From Dimargaris cristalligena (Eukaryota; Kickxellomycota; Dimargaritomycetes; Dimargaritales; Dimargaritaceae): DNA of 35,791 nt. The translations under genes were made by a program, and so were the position numbers. The number at the start of each line of letters is the position of its first letter. The stretch's first letter is position 1. The stretch is taken from contig JANBQC010000271.1 of the NCBI GenBank assembly GCA_027576995.1, positions 1 through 35,791 of the forward strand, read 5' to 3'. The notes under the pieces are model-generated. The model ran no database searches and was not told the DNA's origin. It was given only the letters and a program-made list of their open reading frames with translations. Positions 9,772 through 19,734 of this stretch are shown here, piece by piece.

Positions 9772-9930
9772 TCATGAAAGGGTGGGTAATAGCGGAGGGG
9801 GCGGAGGACCCCCTTCCGGCAATTGGCGTGGTGAATCCGGTTTATGGACCGGATAATCTCGCCCCAGAATATGGGAGGGGCCATTAAATTGCCTCTGGAG
9901 GGGGCTAGTAAGAGTGTTATTAATCCGCAT
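9772..9930 (-). CDS. Conserved small ORF, copy 2, 52 aa
   Basis: Partner of 6379-6537, with ATG at 9930 and TGA at 9774-9772, exactly the same length. About 36 of 52 residues match by eye. The N-terminal third differs most, while the core HILGRDYPVHKPD and LPEGGPPPPPL are unchanged at the protein level despite nine silent base changes. It keeps the TATA box 141 bp upstream. It is notable that this frame stays intact while neighbouring frames in the same copy are broken. Function unknown. Confidence 0.55.
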   Translation of the reverse strand: MRINNTLTSPLQRQFNGPSHILGRDYPVHKPDSPRQLPEGGPPPPPLLPTLS

Positions 9931-10070
9931 TCCTGCAGTAGATTAGCTTCAGTTTTTTGGAATTGTCAGCGAGTAAAATAGATGCTTGTATTTGTAGGAT
10001 CACTTGGTTTTTGAGTGAATTCGATGAAATGTGCTTGATAAGAAACTTGGAGCGGGAGGTCCATCTGCCT

Positions 10071-10078
10071 TTTTTATA
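10071..10078 (-). promoter_or_regulatory. TATA box upstream of the 52-aa ORF, copy 2
   Basis: GGGATATAAAAAA on the minus strand, at the position matching 6682-6689 in copy 1. Confidence 0.5.
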
Positions 10079-10384
10079 TCCCACTAGATAGTACCAATGT
10101 CATGTAAGTGCTGCAGTTAACCACGGCAACCCATCCCAGAGTAGTTTAAGTGCCAATAACCTATTCCTTGGTTCCATAGTCGAACAATAGTCCTTCTATA
10201 CATGGTGAATATTCGTAATAGCATAGGGGGTATCTAACAGTTTCGTTTTTTTTACTTTGTCTGACATTAAACCTGAAATTGCGAAGTTTTTTTAACAAAG
10301 GGGCCACCAACGGGATATTCCTTCGCATATTGTTATGGCGTAGTCGCTTCATACAAGAATACTACGAATTGTTTAAAATATCTG

Positions 10385-10467
10385 ATCACCGTCTAGGAAC
10401 TTGATTATGGATATGTAATTGTCTGCGCTATTTTTAATAGCAGAATATCGACTATCCATTGTTATTG
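10385..10467 (+). pseudogene. Broken remnant of the plus-strand exon, copy 2
   Basis: Aligns with 7018-7101. ATCACCG and AGGAAC blocks are shared, but GAG became TAG (10394-10396), and the polypyrimidine-AG acceptor plus the first codons are deleted. No coding capacity remains. Confidence 0.4.
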
Positions 10468-12157
10468 ATCACGAATAATTCTTGAAGAATGCAATGGTTC
10501 TAACCTGGTTAATAACCGTGTTCAACTTATGTTTACCGCTTCGTATACTCGTGATGCCCTATTTCAAATAGCAAAGCCATTATTTAACACTGATAGCGAA
10601 ACGCTTCTCACATAGTTTAGGCGAATGAATGACTGCTATGTCCCTCCCCCCTAAAATTCAATAGGTAAGTACTCGGTAAATTCGGATTCTGACCATAATT
10701 TCCTGTGACTAACAGCGAAGGAGACGGGGGGGTGGCACCAAGTAAAAGCGTGAGTCGGAATCTGGATATCATAATGGACTTCTCGTTTTTTTTTCTCAGG
10801 GGATTGGTTACTAGTAAACTAGTAGAAGAAACCCTTCTAACATACGAATAAAATAGTATACTAACAAAAACGGAATGATAGGCGACGTCTGTCCCACTTG
10901 TCCTGTTGGAAGGAAGCTTCCCCCCCCCTCCCCATTGATAACAATATAGAAGTATGCACCCGGTCGCGGCAATAGGCCACCTTCTCTAAATGATAATGGG
11001 ACGATGTAATAACCGTGTAACCAGGGAAATGTAGACGCTCAGGGATATTCTAGACATTTTAACGGCCACCAGATTTAGCCAGGAACAGCAACATACCCCA
11101 ATTTCCATGATTACTTGTGTGGCGGCGACAATATACTTAACGGCTGACATTTTTATTCAACCATACAGTTTATATAGGCCAAGAATGAGATTCGTGCAAT
11201 TCTTTTGTCCACCACAGTTACTGCAAGGTCCACGATTATTAGGAAGATAAGATCTTTAAAAATCATTACCGATTATATAACACCACTGAACCTGTTATAT
11301 GAAATGCATGACATGCCTAAATTTTGAACATTACTTACTTGCGACCTGTATCCATCACAATAACAATTAATTGAAACGGTGGCCTAAAGTTACATGACTG
11401 ATCCTTTTTTAGTTCACTGTTTAATCAAACAAAGGGGGAAAACTTCATTTTGTTAAGGAATTGCGTCTGAGCGAGGTATTATATAAATAGATGGTCCTAG
11501 TAACATCGGGGCTAAACTAAATAATATAGAAATATATAACCATCATTATGATTCACGGAGTTGAAATGGCGAAATAAGAGAAGTAAACCCGACCAGCAGT
11601 AAGCGGAAAAGGAAAGAGAAAAAGAATGAAGGGAGGAGGATATAAGTAGTAGTGAATCGTTATGACAGATTGGCCGAGCATAGTCGAGGATGGTAAGAGA
11701 AAAAATCGGCTTAAGAAGAGACCCTAGAACAAGGGTGGGCGAACGCTAACTTGTGAAAAGGGGAAATCGGAAGATACGCAAGCGTATGAGGTTGGGTGGC
11801 TATATGGAATTACCACCACTACCCCTCCCTCCACACACACATGTATGAAAGGGTGGTCTAGTAAAACACTTATTATGGTCCGAAAGGAAGTGTAGAACTA
11901 GGGGCAGATGTACCCCAAGTCCGAAAATCATAAGGTGGCATAAGTAATAGCTCATATTTTTCCCAAGTGGAGAATATCGTCGTGCGTAAGGGGGAACGGG
12001 GGTGCTAAAGAGGATCGGATAGACAATGACATTGGCATAAATAGGCCTGTCATTATTGGATCCACGGATCAACACAAACGGCAGGTGCATCCAATCCCCA
12101 GGTGATCAGAAGGCCTATTACAATGAAGGTAGACCGACCGGGGCAAGTAAAACAACT
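10468..12157. other. Intergenic stretch left of the Pro/Cys-rich gene
   Basis: No supported gene. A 96-codon minus-strand frame (11800-12090) has a pyrimidine-driven composition and no motif. Around 10917-10934 a run of C interrupted by T occurs. From about 11550 the base composition shifts from AT-rich to the more balanced type of the gene-rich part. Confidence 0.45.
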
Positions 12158-13746
12158 CTAGCACATTAAGCACATTCCGCCGCCCTTGCGCTCGGAATAG
12201 CACCCATCACAACAGGAGGCCGGGCAGCAGCAGCAGACGGTATTCTCACCACAGCAATCGTCGTCGCGGTTACGATCACGTCGGTCGTGGGCATTGGACT
12301 GGTATGTCATGGGTGGGGGTGGGGAATAGGACGGTTGCTTCGGCGGAAGCGGAGGCTGCGGCGAATAGGAATGTGACGACGAAGACATCTGCTGTCGATG
12401 ATGGTTCTGGGACTGGGACTGGGCAGAAGGATGGGGGGCGTGGTTGGTCTGAGACGACGAATATGGGTACGGGGGGGCTGGGAAGTCACCACCACCACCA
12501 CCACCGTAGGGACCCGGGGGTTGTTGGTAGTTGCGCTGGGAAGGCGGCGGGTGGGTCGCCTGACGGTGGGCCTTGGGCGGTGGATTCGACGAGGCTAAAC
12601 AATGCCCATACGACGAGGAGCGGTTGATGGCCGGGGAGCCTGAATGGGGGGGCGCCTGGGGCTGGTTCATGGACTTGGATCGACTATTGGCACCGTATTG
12701 CTCCTGCTTTGATTGGGACTGGTAGTGGTGTGGGTGGGCCTGGCCAGGGGGAGGGGCTGGAGCATGGGACTGGTACGACGACGGAGGCCCGTACGGCACT
12801 GACCGAGGCGGAGTCGTATCTGCGTAATACCCGGGCGGCGGGGGACCACCGCCTGCAGTAGGCACCAAGCAAATACATTATAATAAGTTGAGGGATAATA
12901 AATGGAGTTAGTATGAATTCGCGGCTATACCAAAATTTGCCCTGTTGTTGATTCAACTACAATGGCGGAGTGCTTAAAAATAGTACGCGCATGAGCTACT
13001 TGGGCTCATGACGTAGGCCTGTCCGAGCTAAAGTGAGGGAAATCACCATAGTGTGCGTTTTGAGAGACATTCCCTCCTCCCTTATCGTCCCCATCCCTCA
13101 AACAAGGTGGGTCGGTGAGCCAATCAAACGAATGGCCTAGGTCGGGTCTGCCAAGGCCAATCTAAACAAGCTATTCAGCATGCTGTGAGGGTCTGCTTCA
13201 TCACCTGCATTTGTTGCATAGCAAAAGCGATTAAATATGGCAATTGCTCTGTAAGGAGGAGGCCGGGCCGAGAAAAAAAATAGACAGTATGGTCAGACAG
13301 TGGACCCACCTAAGCCAGAAAATAAGAGGGGGGAAAATGGCTCACTTGCTGGAGAACGCTGGGCAGAAAATCAAGGGGGAGGAAATGCTTAATTAATTAC
13401 CTTGGGATGAGGGTGGGTAAGCACCACTGCTGGGTGGTGGGGATGGCCGTGACGGAGGAGCATTATACGAAGGGTTCGGCGGAGGCGGGGGATACGAGTC
13501 TAGGTTAGAAGGAGTAGGCGCGTAGGGCACTTGCCCTTGGGACGGGTGCCGTTGGTGACCAGACGGGGCCGGTGGCTGGTTTGGGTACCCCTGGGAGTAT
13601 GGGACCCCTCCTCCTCCTCCCTGACCCTTAGACGGCGGGGCGGGAGGGTACTGGTTCTGGTATGGGCCTCCACCGGGGGGTGGATGAGGATAGGGTGGGC
13701 CCGCTGAGTAAACGTGTCCCCCCGAATGGTTGGAATTCTGGTACAT
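12158..13746 (-). CDS. Proline-rich protein with cysteine cluster and CaaX-like C-terminus, 346 aa
   Basis: Two exons: 13746-13401 (ATG start, MYQNSNHSGG) and 12852-12158. The intron is 548 nt with donor CAAG/GTAATT and acceptor CTACTGCAG/GC; joined length is 1041 nt, in frame. Residues 1 to about 300 are Pro/Gly/Ser/Gln/Tyr-rich and certainly disordered (many PPPP, PPYP, SYSP). An acidic and basic hinge (DRRDRNRDDD) leads to a tail with 11 cysteines in the last 32 residues, including a CCCC run at 322-325, and ending C343-L-M-C346. This plan recalls fungal Pro/Gln-rich proteins with a Cys-rich membrane module (CYSTM type). The cluster here, however, is not hydrophobic, so palmitoylation and possibly prenylation of the terminal CaaX-like motif are more likely routes to membrane attachment. 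That is inference; the function is unknown. Confidence 0.75.
12853..13400 (-). other. Intron of the Pro/Cys-rich gene (548 nt)
   Basis: Bounded by GTAATT and CTACTGCAG on the minus strand, with a likely branch sequence CTTAT near 12888. Joining it out restores one continuous proline-rich reading frame (SSQ then GGGPPPPGYY). It holds no recognisable gene and is long for a fungal intron. Confidence 0.7.
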
Positions 13747-16700
13747 GGCGCGCTAGAAATAAATATATATAAAAAGAGGGGAGAGATAGAGACTACGCAG
13801 ATGAGACAGGTCGGTGTAACCGGAATTCGGTCTATAGCTGCACTCAAAAAGGGAAACGGGTCGGCGGGGGGTAATCCCGGCCAAAAACGAACCGTCGCTG
13901 GTGTTTTCGACAAGAAGGGAGGAGACCAAGGGAATGGGCTGTGGTTCGAGGTTGCTGACTCTACACGCAGTAAATACGATAGGTAAAGGCTACAGGATGT
14001 ACTAAAAGTCACGAATGGCGTTCATCTGGGTGGGGGGAACCTAGTGTAATAAATCCAGAATATATCTCCCGAAATGCGAAAAGCTAGTCAGGCAAAGGGG
14101 GAAAATCGGAGAATAAAGAAGCCGTTCGGAGAAATCCCTCGGCTGCGTGTGGGAAAAGTAGGGCCAGCCAAATACCCACCGCAGTTCAATAGATATCAAC
14201 CCCGCAAGTAACGAACAAGGTAATAAGCAGTATGTAAATATAAATATAAATACTAATATTAATATGAATATGATTTCTAAGTGACGGAGAAGTTAAAGAG
14301 CGTTAAGGAGAGCCAGGGGGAATTATCGATAGAAGAGCCGAGTGAGAACTGAGCAGAAATGAAAGCAAGAGAGAAAGAGGAAAAGATGCCACAGCTCTCG
14401 CCATCCGGTAGTGAAATAGCCCACCCATACTGCAGGGTACCGCGCTACTACTGGTGTGGTTGGGTGAAAGACCAGAGAGCGATCCTGCTTTGGGCGGTCA
14501 TTCCAAAAATACGCCATAATAATGGAAGGCGAGGGAGAGTGCCCGAATAGGGTATATCGTTGTCAATGAAAGCGTGATTTAAAATCGAAGCTTTTTAATA
14601 AGCCAAAGTCCAACCCCGATTTAAATGGGCAATGTGGAATGGACGCAGCAGGCATAGAAGAATACGACGACGAATAGCCTTTGCTTATCAAGACATCGAA
14701 TGAGAGAGTTGGACTGTAACGCACAGTAGGCCGGGATATATGTATAAGCGGGGGGGGGAAAGGAAAGGAACGAAAATACGGGGAGGGGGCCGATCCTACA
14801 TGATTTAAACCCGCCCATCTCGAGCACAGTGATTGCCCGACGAAGGCACCTATCGCAAGGGACGACTGTCCATCACTTGATAGTACGCCCAGACGGTAAA
14901 TGAGTGAGTGTCCCAGCGAATTATTTTAAAGAGACGGGGGGTGTTACTCACCCACCCATAGATGGTTGATGTGGGTGACATTCAACGTGGAGGCCGTGTA
15001 CGATCTCTAATAAAATCTGGGTGAAATTCAAGCCAGCTGTATAAGGTTTTACATAATACGTGTATGGACTAATATATGTGAGAATAGCTTTTAACCAGTA
15101 ATATTGGCCTCATCCAATGGATTTTTCATTATACAGCCTGAATGAACTTCTCCCATATAAAAATGGTAATATAGACCAAATATCCTATTATAGTCAATAA
15201 AACTTATACTGCCAAACCGATTCTTTCCTATACAACTGAATGGAGCCTCTCTGCTAGATAAAATAAACTCGGCTATTCTGACCTACCTTTAACGGGACAC
15301 CGGGTGGATATAGTTGCCCAAGGCATCCCTCATTACTCCAACATCATTAGTAGCCCGAATACGAGAAATTGTGAGATGATTGCATTTTGTGCATGCTCCA
15401 TGAGCTGCATCCCAATTATAATACTTATCTCATTCAGTTTTATTCAAAAAACACATATATTCTCCAAAGTAATGGAAGGGTTAGACTGCTCGCTAGGCCA
15501 GACTAGACTAGACCTGATGAAATAACATTCCCCCCGAACAGATCCGTGGTGAGGTTCCACAGAGATTGACATCAATAAGGCGCATTGCCCTCTGCCCAAC
15601 CCAACGGCCTTGTAACACCCCGTCAGCCCAAGTCCATCAGAACGTTTGCCTTTTGATGCTGCGGAACCCAGTCAATATGATAGATCTAAATCAGGACAAA
15701 AGGGCAGAATAAGAGGCGGGAAATGGCAGATAAAGCGAATACTGAAGGGAGAAGGTCAACTCTCACTCCATTTTAACTACCAAACGTGCTCGAATGGCGC
15801 GAACTCGGGTTATAACATCCTCTCTACGGGAAATTCTTTAATTGGTCCAAATCATATGACCGGACCCAGGTTGCACCAAGTCCCTTCGCGACTGTACATC
15901 TACATCTGCGAATGTGGAACCGATGGACTGTTCGGGCCGACGCTGGCCGTATTTTCGGGGCTGGAAGTGTAACCCATTCCGGTCCCTGCCGATACTCGTT
16001 ATATACAGTTACATTTATAACCTTGGAGAAGGCGGGCTAATAGGGCCACTGTTCGCTCCCCCCCCCTCTCTCCCTATAATCAGCCTCTCCGCGTTTGACT
16101 GGACGGCGAGGGGCAAGCATTACCCCGTAAGGAAATTCGTTGCTGCCACCTCGTCCCTTTTTACTACTAATAATCCATGCGTATGTCTAGAGCTCCCTCT
16201 ATAATCAGCGGGCTATTGGGAGCCTATCCGCCTGTTGATTGCGGGGAGGTTACACGGCAAGATTTCCTAGCGCAGCACCGCCAGATATCTCGCAGCATCA
16301 GAGATGTATGTACTCGTGTCCGTCGTTGGTAATTGGCTCGGGTAGCGGACTTCGTCAGCCCGATACACCATTGTGTAGTGTATGGACGTACAAGTTCGTC
16401 GAGAGAAAAAAAACCCCCCTTCGAGCAAGTGGACCCAATCCCTCTACCCACATGTATAATGCAGAGGCTCAGTCCAGGCATGTATCCAAAATTGCGGTGG
16501 CTAAAATGCGCTATCCACTACATTTTTGGCGTGTATATTACATACCCCAAGTCTTATACCGCGGGGTAGTAATTCGCCCATATTTAATTGCGCTTGTGGA
16601 CTAGTACCTCCTTTCCTGCCGCGAAATCTTTCCAAGTGCCTTGGCCAGCTTACTTAGCAGATTTTATTTTAGTTGCTGGATTCTAGCTTTGCTCCGGAAG

Positions 16701-17798
16701 TTCCCTGAGATGTCACTTTAGAATAGAAGGGTGCATTATGCCTGTCCAACAGTTGAATGAAAGTAATATATTTTTAGGCCGGCCCGGTTGTAGTTCCCTT
16801 CCGAATAATTATCGGTATGTCCATTAAATTAAAATCACCGGAAGTGCGACATGGAAGGTATGCCATTCCAAGACCGGAAAATGTAGGGAAATTAACCGGA
16901 GTGAATACTACGGCAACGTAATTGTCTTTTGTATTTTTTTCTTCTATACAATAGAATCTACTCTCTCCTTTCCAAAATGAAAAAAAACCCCCCAGAAGAG
17001 GAAGGGTGCCTGACTGTCAGTGGTCCCTCAGGGATACACCGCCGTTACACCGAAACCAAAGGGCCCATTGACGTAGTTTTAGGAACGTATCCACAAGGAA
17101 TGGCCCGGGCTGGGCTCATTTCCCCTCCTCCTCCTCCTCCCCGCCTTTAGCGGCCCTAACCATAGGCCGGCGACCCCAAGGGACACACTTAAACAGCCAA
17201 TAGGCCCTATCACATGAGTTGGACTCGGAATCAAATGGGCAAACTAGGCAAAGGAGTGGGAGTAAGAGTACTCTCGCATAACACTTCGGAGAACGCCGGA
17301 GAACGACTCTCCCCTTAATTCGACCTGGCCTTCCGTGGTAGCCCCGAAAAAAAGGGGAACATGCTGGTATGGCGTGACTGACAACGACTATTATTATGGT
17401 ACCTCCACCATGACCTGTCTCCCCAGTCTACCACGGTGGTAGTGTCTCCCCTCTTTCATATAAATATCCCTAGGCATCCGCTTCCTGCAATTCTTCGTAA
17501 TCTACTTATGTAACTCCCAATCCATCGTCCTATCTTCAATCTCTTGTATAATACTATTATTACCAGAACAGGCTTCTGTTTTTATGATCAGTGTATTGTA
17601 CCCAAATATTTTAACGAGTCGTTTATATATATATATATAGATATATATAGTCAATAGATTTTATATTAATTTATCTCTCCCACCTTCGATAAGTCTACCA
17701 TCCATTTACGATAGATATCTATTTCCATATCAGCCTCATATTTCACTCTATCCACTCGCCCCTACATTTTGACCATCAGTATATTTATATTATACACC
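13747..17798. other. Long intergenic region, about 4 kb
   Basis: No gene is supported. Several open frames of 60-120 codons on both strands (for example 15646-15972 and 16239-16604, plus) start at TTG or GTG, lack motifs and overlap one another. There are short homopolymer tracts (C run near 16058, A8C6 near 16407), a CTC-rich microsatellite near 17125, and an AT-only stretch near 14236-14270. The last 200 bp hold the presumed promoter of the gene at 17799. Confidence 0.5.
17621..17650 (+). promoter_or_regulatory. TATA-rich tract upstream of the 432-aa gene
   Basis: A run of alternating TA (TATATATATATATAG, then GATATATATAG) lies 150-180 bp before the ATG at 17799 and is followed by a pyrimidine-rich leader. 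It could act as a TATA element, but a plain AT microsatellite is equally possible. Confidence 0.3.
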
Positions 17799-19097
17799 AT
17801 GGATTCGTACCAAAAGTTCATCACCCTGTTCGGTATAGTCACCCTCATGACCGCCGTTCTTTCTCCCCACCCGGTCGTGGTCGGTCTCCCCGCTCGTATC
17901 CGGGTTCACCAACCCGATACTATCCCAAGTTCAACGGACCGTCCCGTGCCGGCCACCTCGTTGTTAGCCGATGGCTCCATCTATCCCGCCGACAACAACA
18001 GCGGCGATAACAAAATCAATGATTATTTTACGCCCAAGACCCACACCGCCCAACCCAACCTCAACAGCGGATTTCCCTGGCTCAAGTCCAGTCATCATTT
18101 AGTAGACCAGTCCTACCCGTCTTCCCCTATGACCGATTCCGGATCCGAGTCGGGCTACGACTCGGATAATTCGTTTTCTGTCCTCAGTAGCAGCAGCAGT
18201 AGTAGCAATGGTCGCATTAGTAGCAAAAAGAACCTCCCGGTCGTCTCCGACGATCATCGTCGTACACCCCTCCTACCTAAAGTACCCACCGTCGAAGAAC
18301 CGCAGCTGTATTACCCCCACCCGACCTTCCGAATGGCCTACAGCCGACCCCATTTCGCCGGTAAACGCGTGGCCCTCCCGGGAGTCCCGACGCCCCTTGA
18401 CCCGGTTGGGGTCCCGTATAATAACCGGAAGAACCATGATGCGGATATCCTCCCCCTGAGCCCAAGCCCAGCTCCCTACCTCAACCACTACTTTTACAAT
18501 AGTGACGGTTCCGTATATTTCCAACCCGAGGCGTTTTACCAGGAATTATTCCGTCTCCAGCTTTTACCCACCACCCGGGGAGCGTTGGGCGCTTTCGCGC
18601 ACCCCATTCCAATGACATCCCCCGGTGATTTCAGCAAGCGGGTCATACAGCTTTTGGAAAAGGCCCTGGTGACATTGCGCCAGGCCATCGAGCAGGCAAT
18701 TATGGCTCGGGCGAACAGCCAGGGCCAGGGTCCGGCTAAGTTGACTACCCTTTTTTCGTTAATTCCCCAACAGCTGTCCTCCGCCACTATCCCGATCCAC
18801 CTGGCCCTGCTCCAGGCCCTCCATCGTGGTATATCCGATAACCTCCTCGTGATGCTGCTCTCCTACACCCCCACCACCCGCCAATTGGGCGTGCAGGTCG
18901 TTCACAGCCCGTTGCAAGATACGTATCAATCCCTCGGAGACTACCAACGTTACCTCAAACCCTTCCTGACCGTGGAGGGGCGGGTGCAGGTTGTGGTATC
19001 GATTGATGCGGGGGCAGACTGGGAATCGGTTGTGAGTGCGTTCAAGACATTCGGACGAAGCAAAGAGGCCCTCACTTACATTACCAAAGGCCTGTAA
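17799..19097 (+). CDS. Putative secreted protein without cysteines, 432 aa
   Basis: The frame is open from 17769, but the first ATG, in an excellent context (ACACCATGG), is at 17799. Residues 6 to about 30 form a hydrophobic signal segment (FITLFGIVTLMTAVLS) followed by a basic RIRV stretch. Residues 30 to about 235 are Pro/Ser/Asn-rich and disordered, with a nine-residue serine run near 130 next to an acidic patch (DSGSESGYDSD). From about 240 the protein looks folded: helix-like LLEKALVTLRQAIEQAI, then LLQALHRGISDNLLVMLLSY, then VQVVVSIDAGADWESVVSAF at the end. No cysteine was seen anywhere. No family was recognised. It converges on VTC4 with 637 bp between the stop codons. Confidence 0.7.
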   Translation: MDSYQKFITLFGIVTLMTAVLSPHPVVVGLPARIRVHQPDTIPSSTDRPVPATSLLADGSIYPADNNSGDNKINDYFTPKTHTAQPNLNSGFPWLKSSHHLVDQSYPSSPMTDSGSESGYDSDNSFSVLSSSSSSSNGRISSKKNLPVVSDDHRRTPLLPKVPTVEEPQLYYPHPTFRMAYSRPHFAGKRVALPGVPTPLDPVGVPYNNRKNHDADILPLSPSPAPYLNHYFYNSDGSVYFQPEAFYQELFRLQLLPTTRGALGAFAHPIPMTSPGDFSKRVIQLLEKALVTLRQAIEQAIMARANSQGQGPAKLTTLFSLIPQQLSSATIPIHLALLQALHRGISDNLLVMLLSYTPTTRQLGVQVVHSPLQDTYQSLGDYQRYLKPFLTVEGRVQVVVSIDAGADWESVVSAFKTFGRSKEALTYITKGL

Positions 19098-19177
19098 AAT
19101 GCCCCGACTGGCAGGAGAGCATCGCTCACTCGGCAAGTTCGCTCTCATTCTTTTGTTAGACTACAAAAATTCAGTAT

Positions 19178-19183
19178 AATAAA
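19178..19183 (+). terminator. Candidate poly(A) signal AATAAA
   Basis: Lies 81 nt after the TAA at 19097, inside an AT-rich downstream region, and is the best candidate for 3'-end formation of the 432-aa gene. Confidence 0.4.
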
Positions 19184-19734
19184 AATATCTTTAGAGTAAT
19201 ATGGATAAACGGCGAGTAGCGTTGAAGGAAAAAATTTAGATGGTTTTATTACTACATGGAATAAAAACTGGAAATTAAAACGCATAGAAAATGGATATTT
19301 TTTAGATGAAGTACAAAACCAACTGGGGAGGTCAGGTAGATAGAGGAAATATACGCCAAAGCGGGGTCCTGTAATGAGACCCGTCACACCAATACGGATA
19401 TATAGATAAAGTTGTGGGGCAGGAGTTACGAAGCACTACACGAACCGCCGAAATGACTGTTTTTTAAAAAATTAAGATATAAATGAAAATGGAGAAAACT
19501 ATGTGCTCCAGGTGTATAGGGAACAAATATAATACCTCAAAATAGCTTCTTCGTGGAAAATTGAAGAACGGAAAATAGCTGCCTATGTTATACTTGCCAT
19601 GTCAATAATAGAGATTATAAACAACTGTAGGTGTATTATTATGTACTTGTCGAAATTAAAGTAAGGGATTATACAACCCGGCACACCAGGGGGACGCGCA
19701 ACTAACTGCCTTTGACCAAATCCCAACCGACATC
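19184..19734. other. Convergent intergenic region
   Basis: 3' flanks of the secreted-protein gene (plus) and VTC4 (minus). AT-rich, with no gene seen; the 80-codon frame 19145-19387 has no support. Confidence 0.5.

Larger units (their letters stand above)
7944..10467. repeat. Direct duplication, copy 2 (decaying)
   Basis: Counterpart of 4945-7101, in the same orientation, about 3.0-3.4 kb downstream. It is interrupted by a 622-bp solo LTR (8337-8958). It retains the 52-aa small ORF and its TATA box, but the other two exon-like frames are broken by stop codons or loss of a splice acceptor. The stretch 8959-9141 appears to be original sequence that copy 1 lost when R1 copy D arrived. Confidence 0.8.

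Noticed and set aside
1..11500. CRISPR array or bacterial mobile DNA as a source of the repeats
   Set aside because: The repeats are long, diverged and irregularly spaced, and the region has eukaryotic LTR and promoter features. There are no regular short repeat-spacer units.
12304..12627. Plus-strand frame with a His run
   Set aside because: It is the antisense shadow of the proline-rich exon; the His run mirrors GGT/GTG-rich repeats on the other strand.
13500..14012. 170-codon minus-strand frame overlapping the start of the proline-rich gene
   Set aside because: It is out of frame with the supported exon and has a low-complexity composition.
15646..16604. Overlapping plus-strand frames of 96-121 codons
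   Set aside because: They start at TTG or GTG, or have no motif, overlap in different frames, and show no family resemblance.
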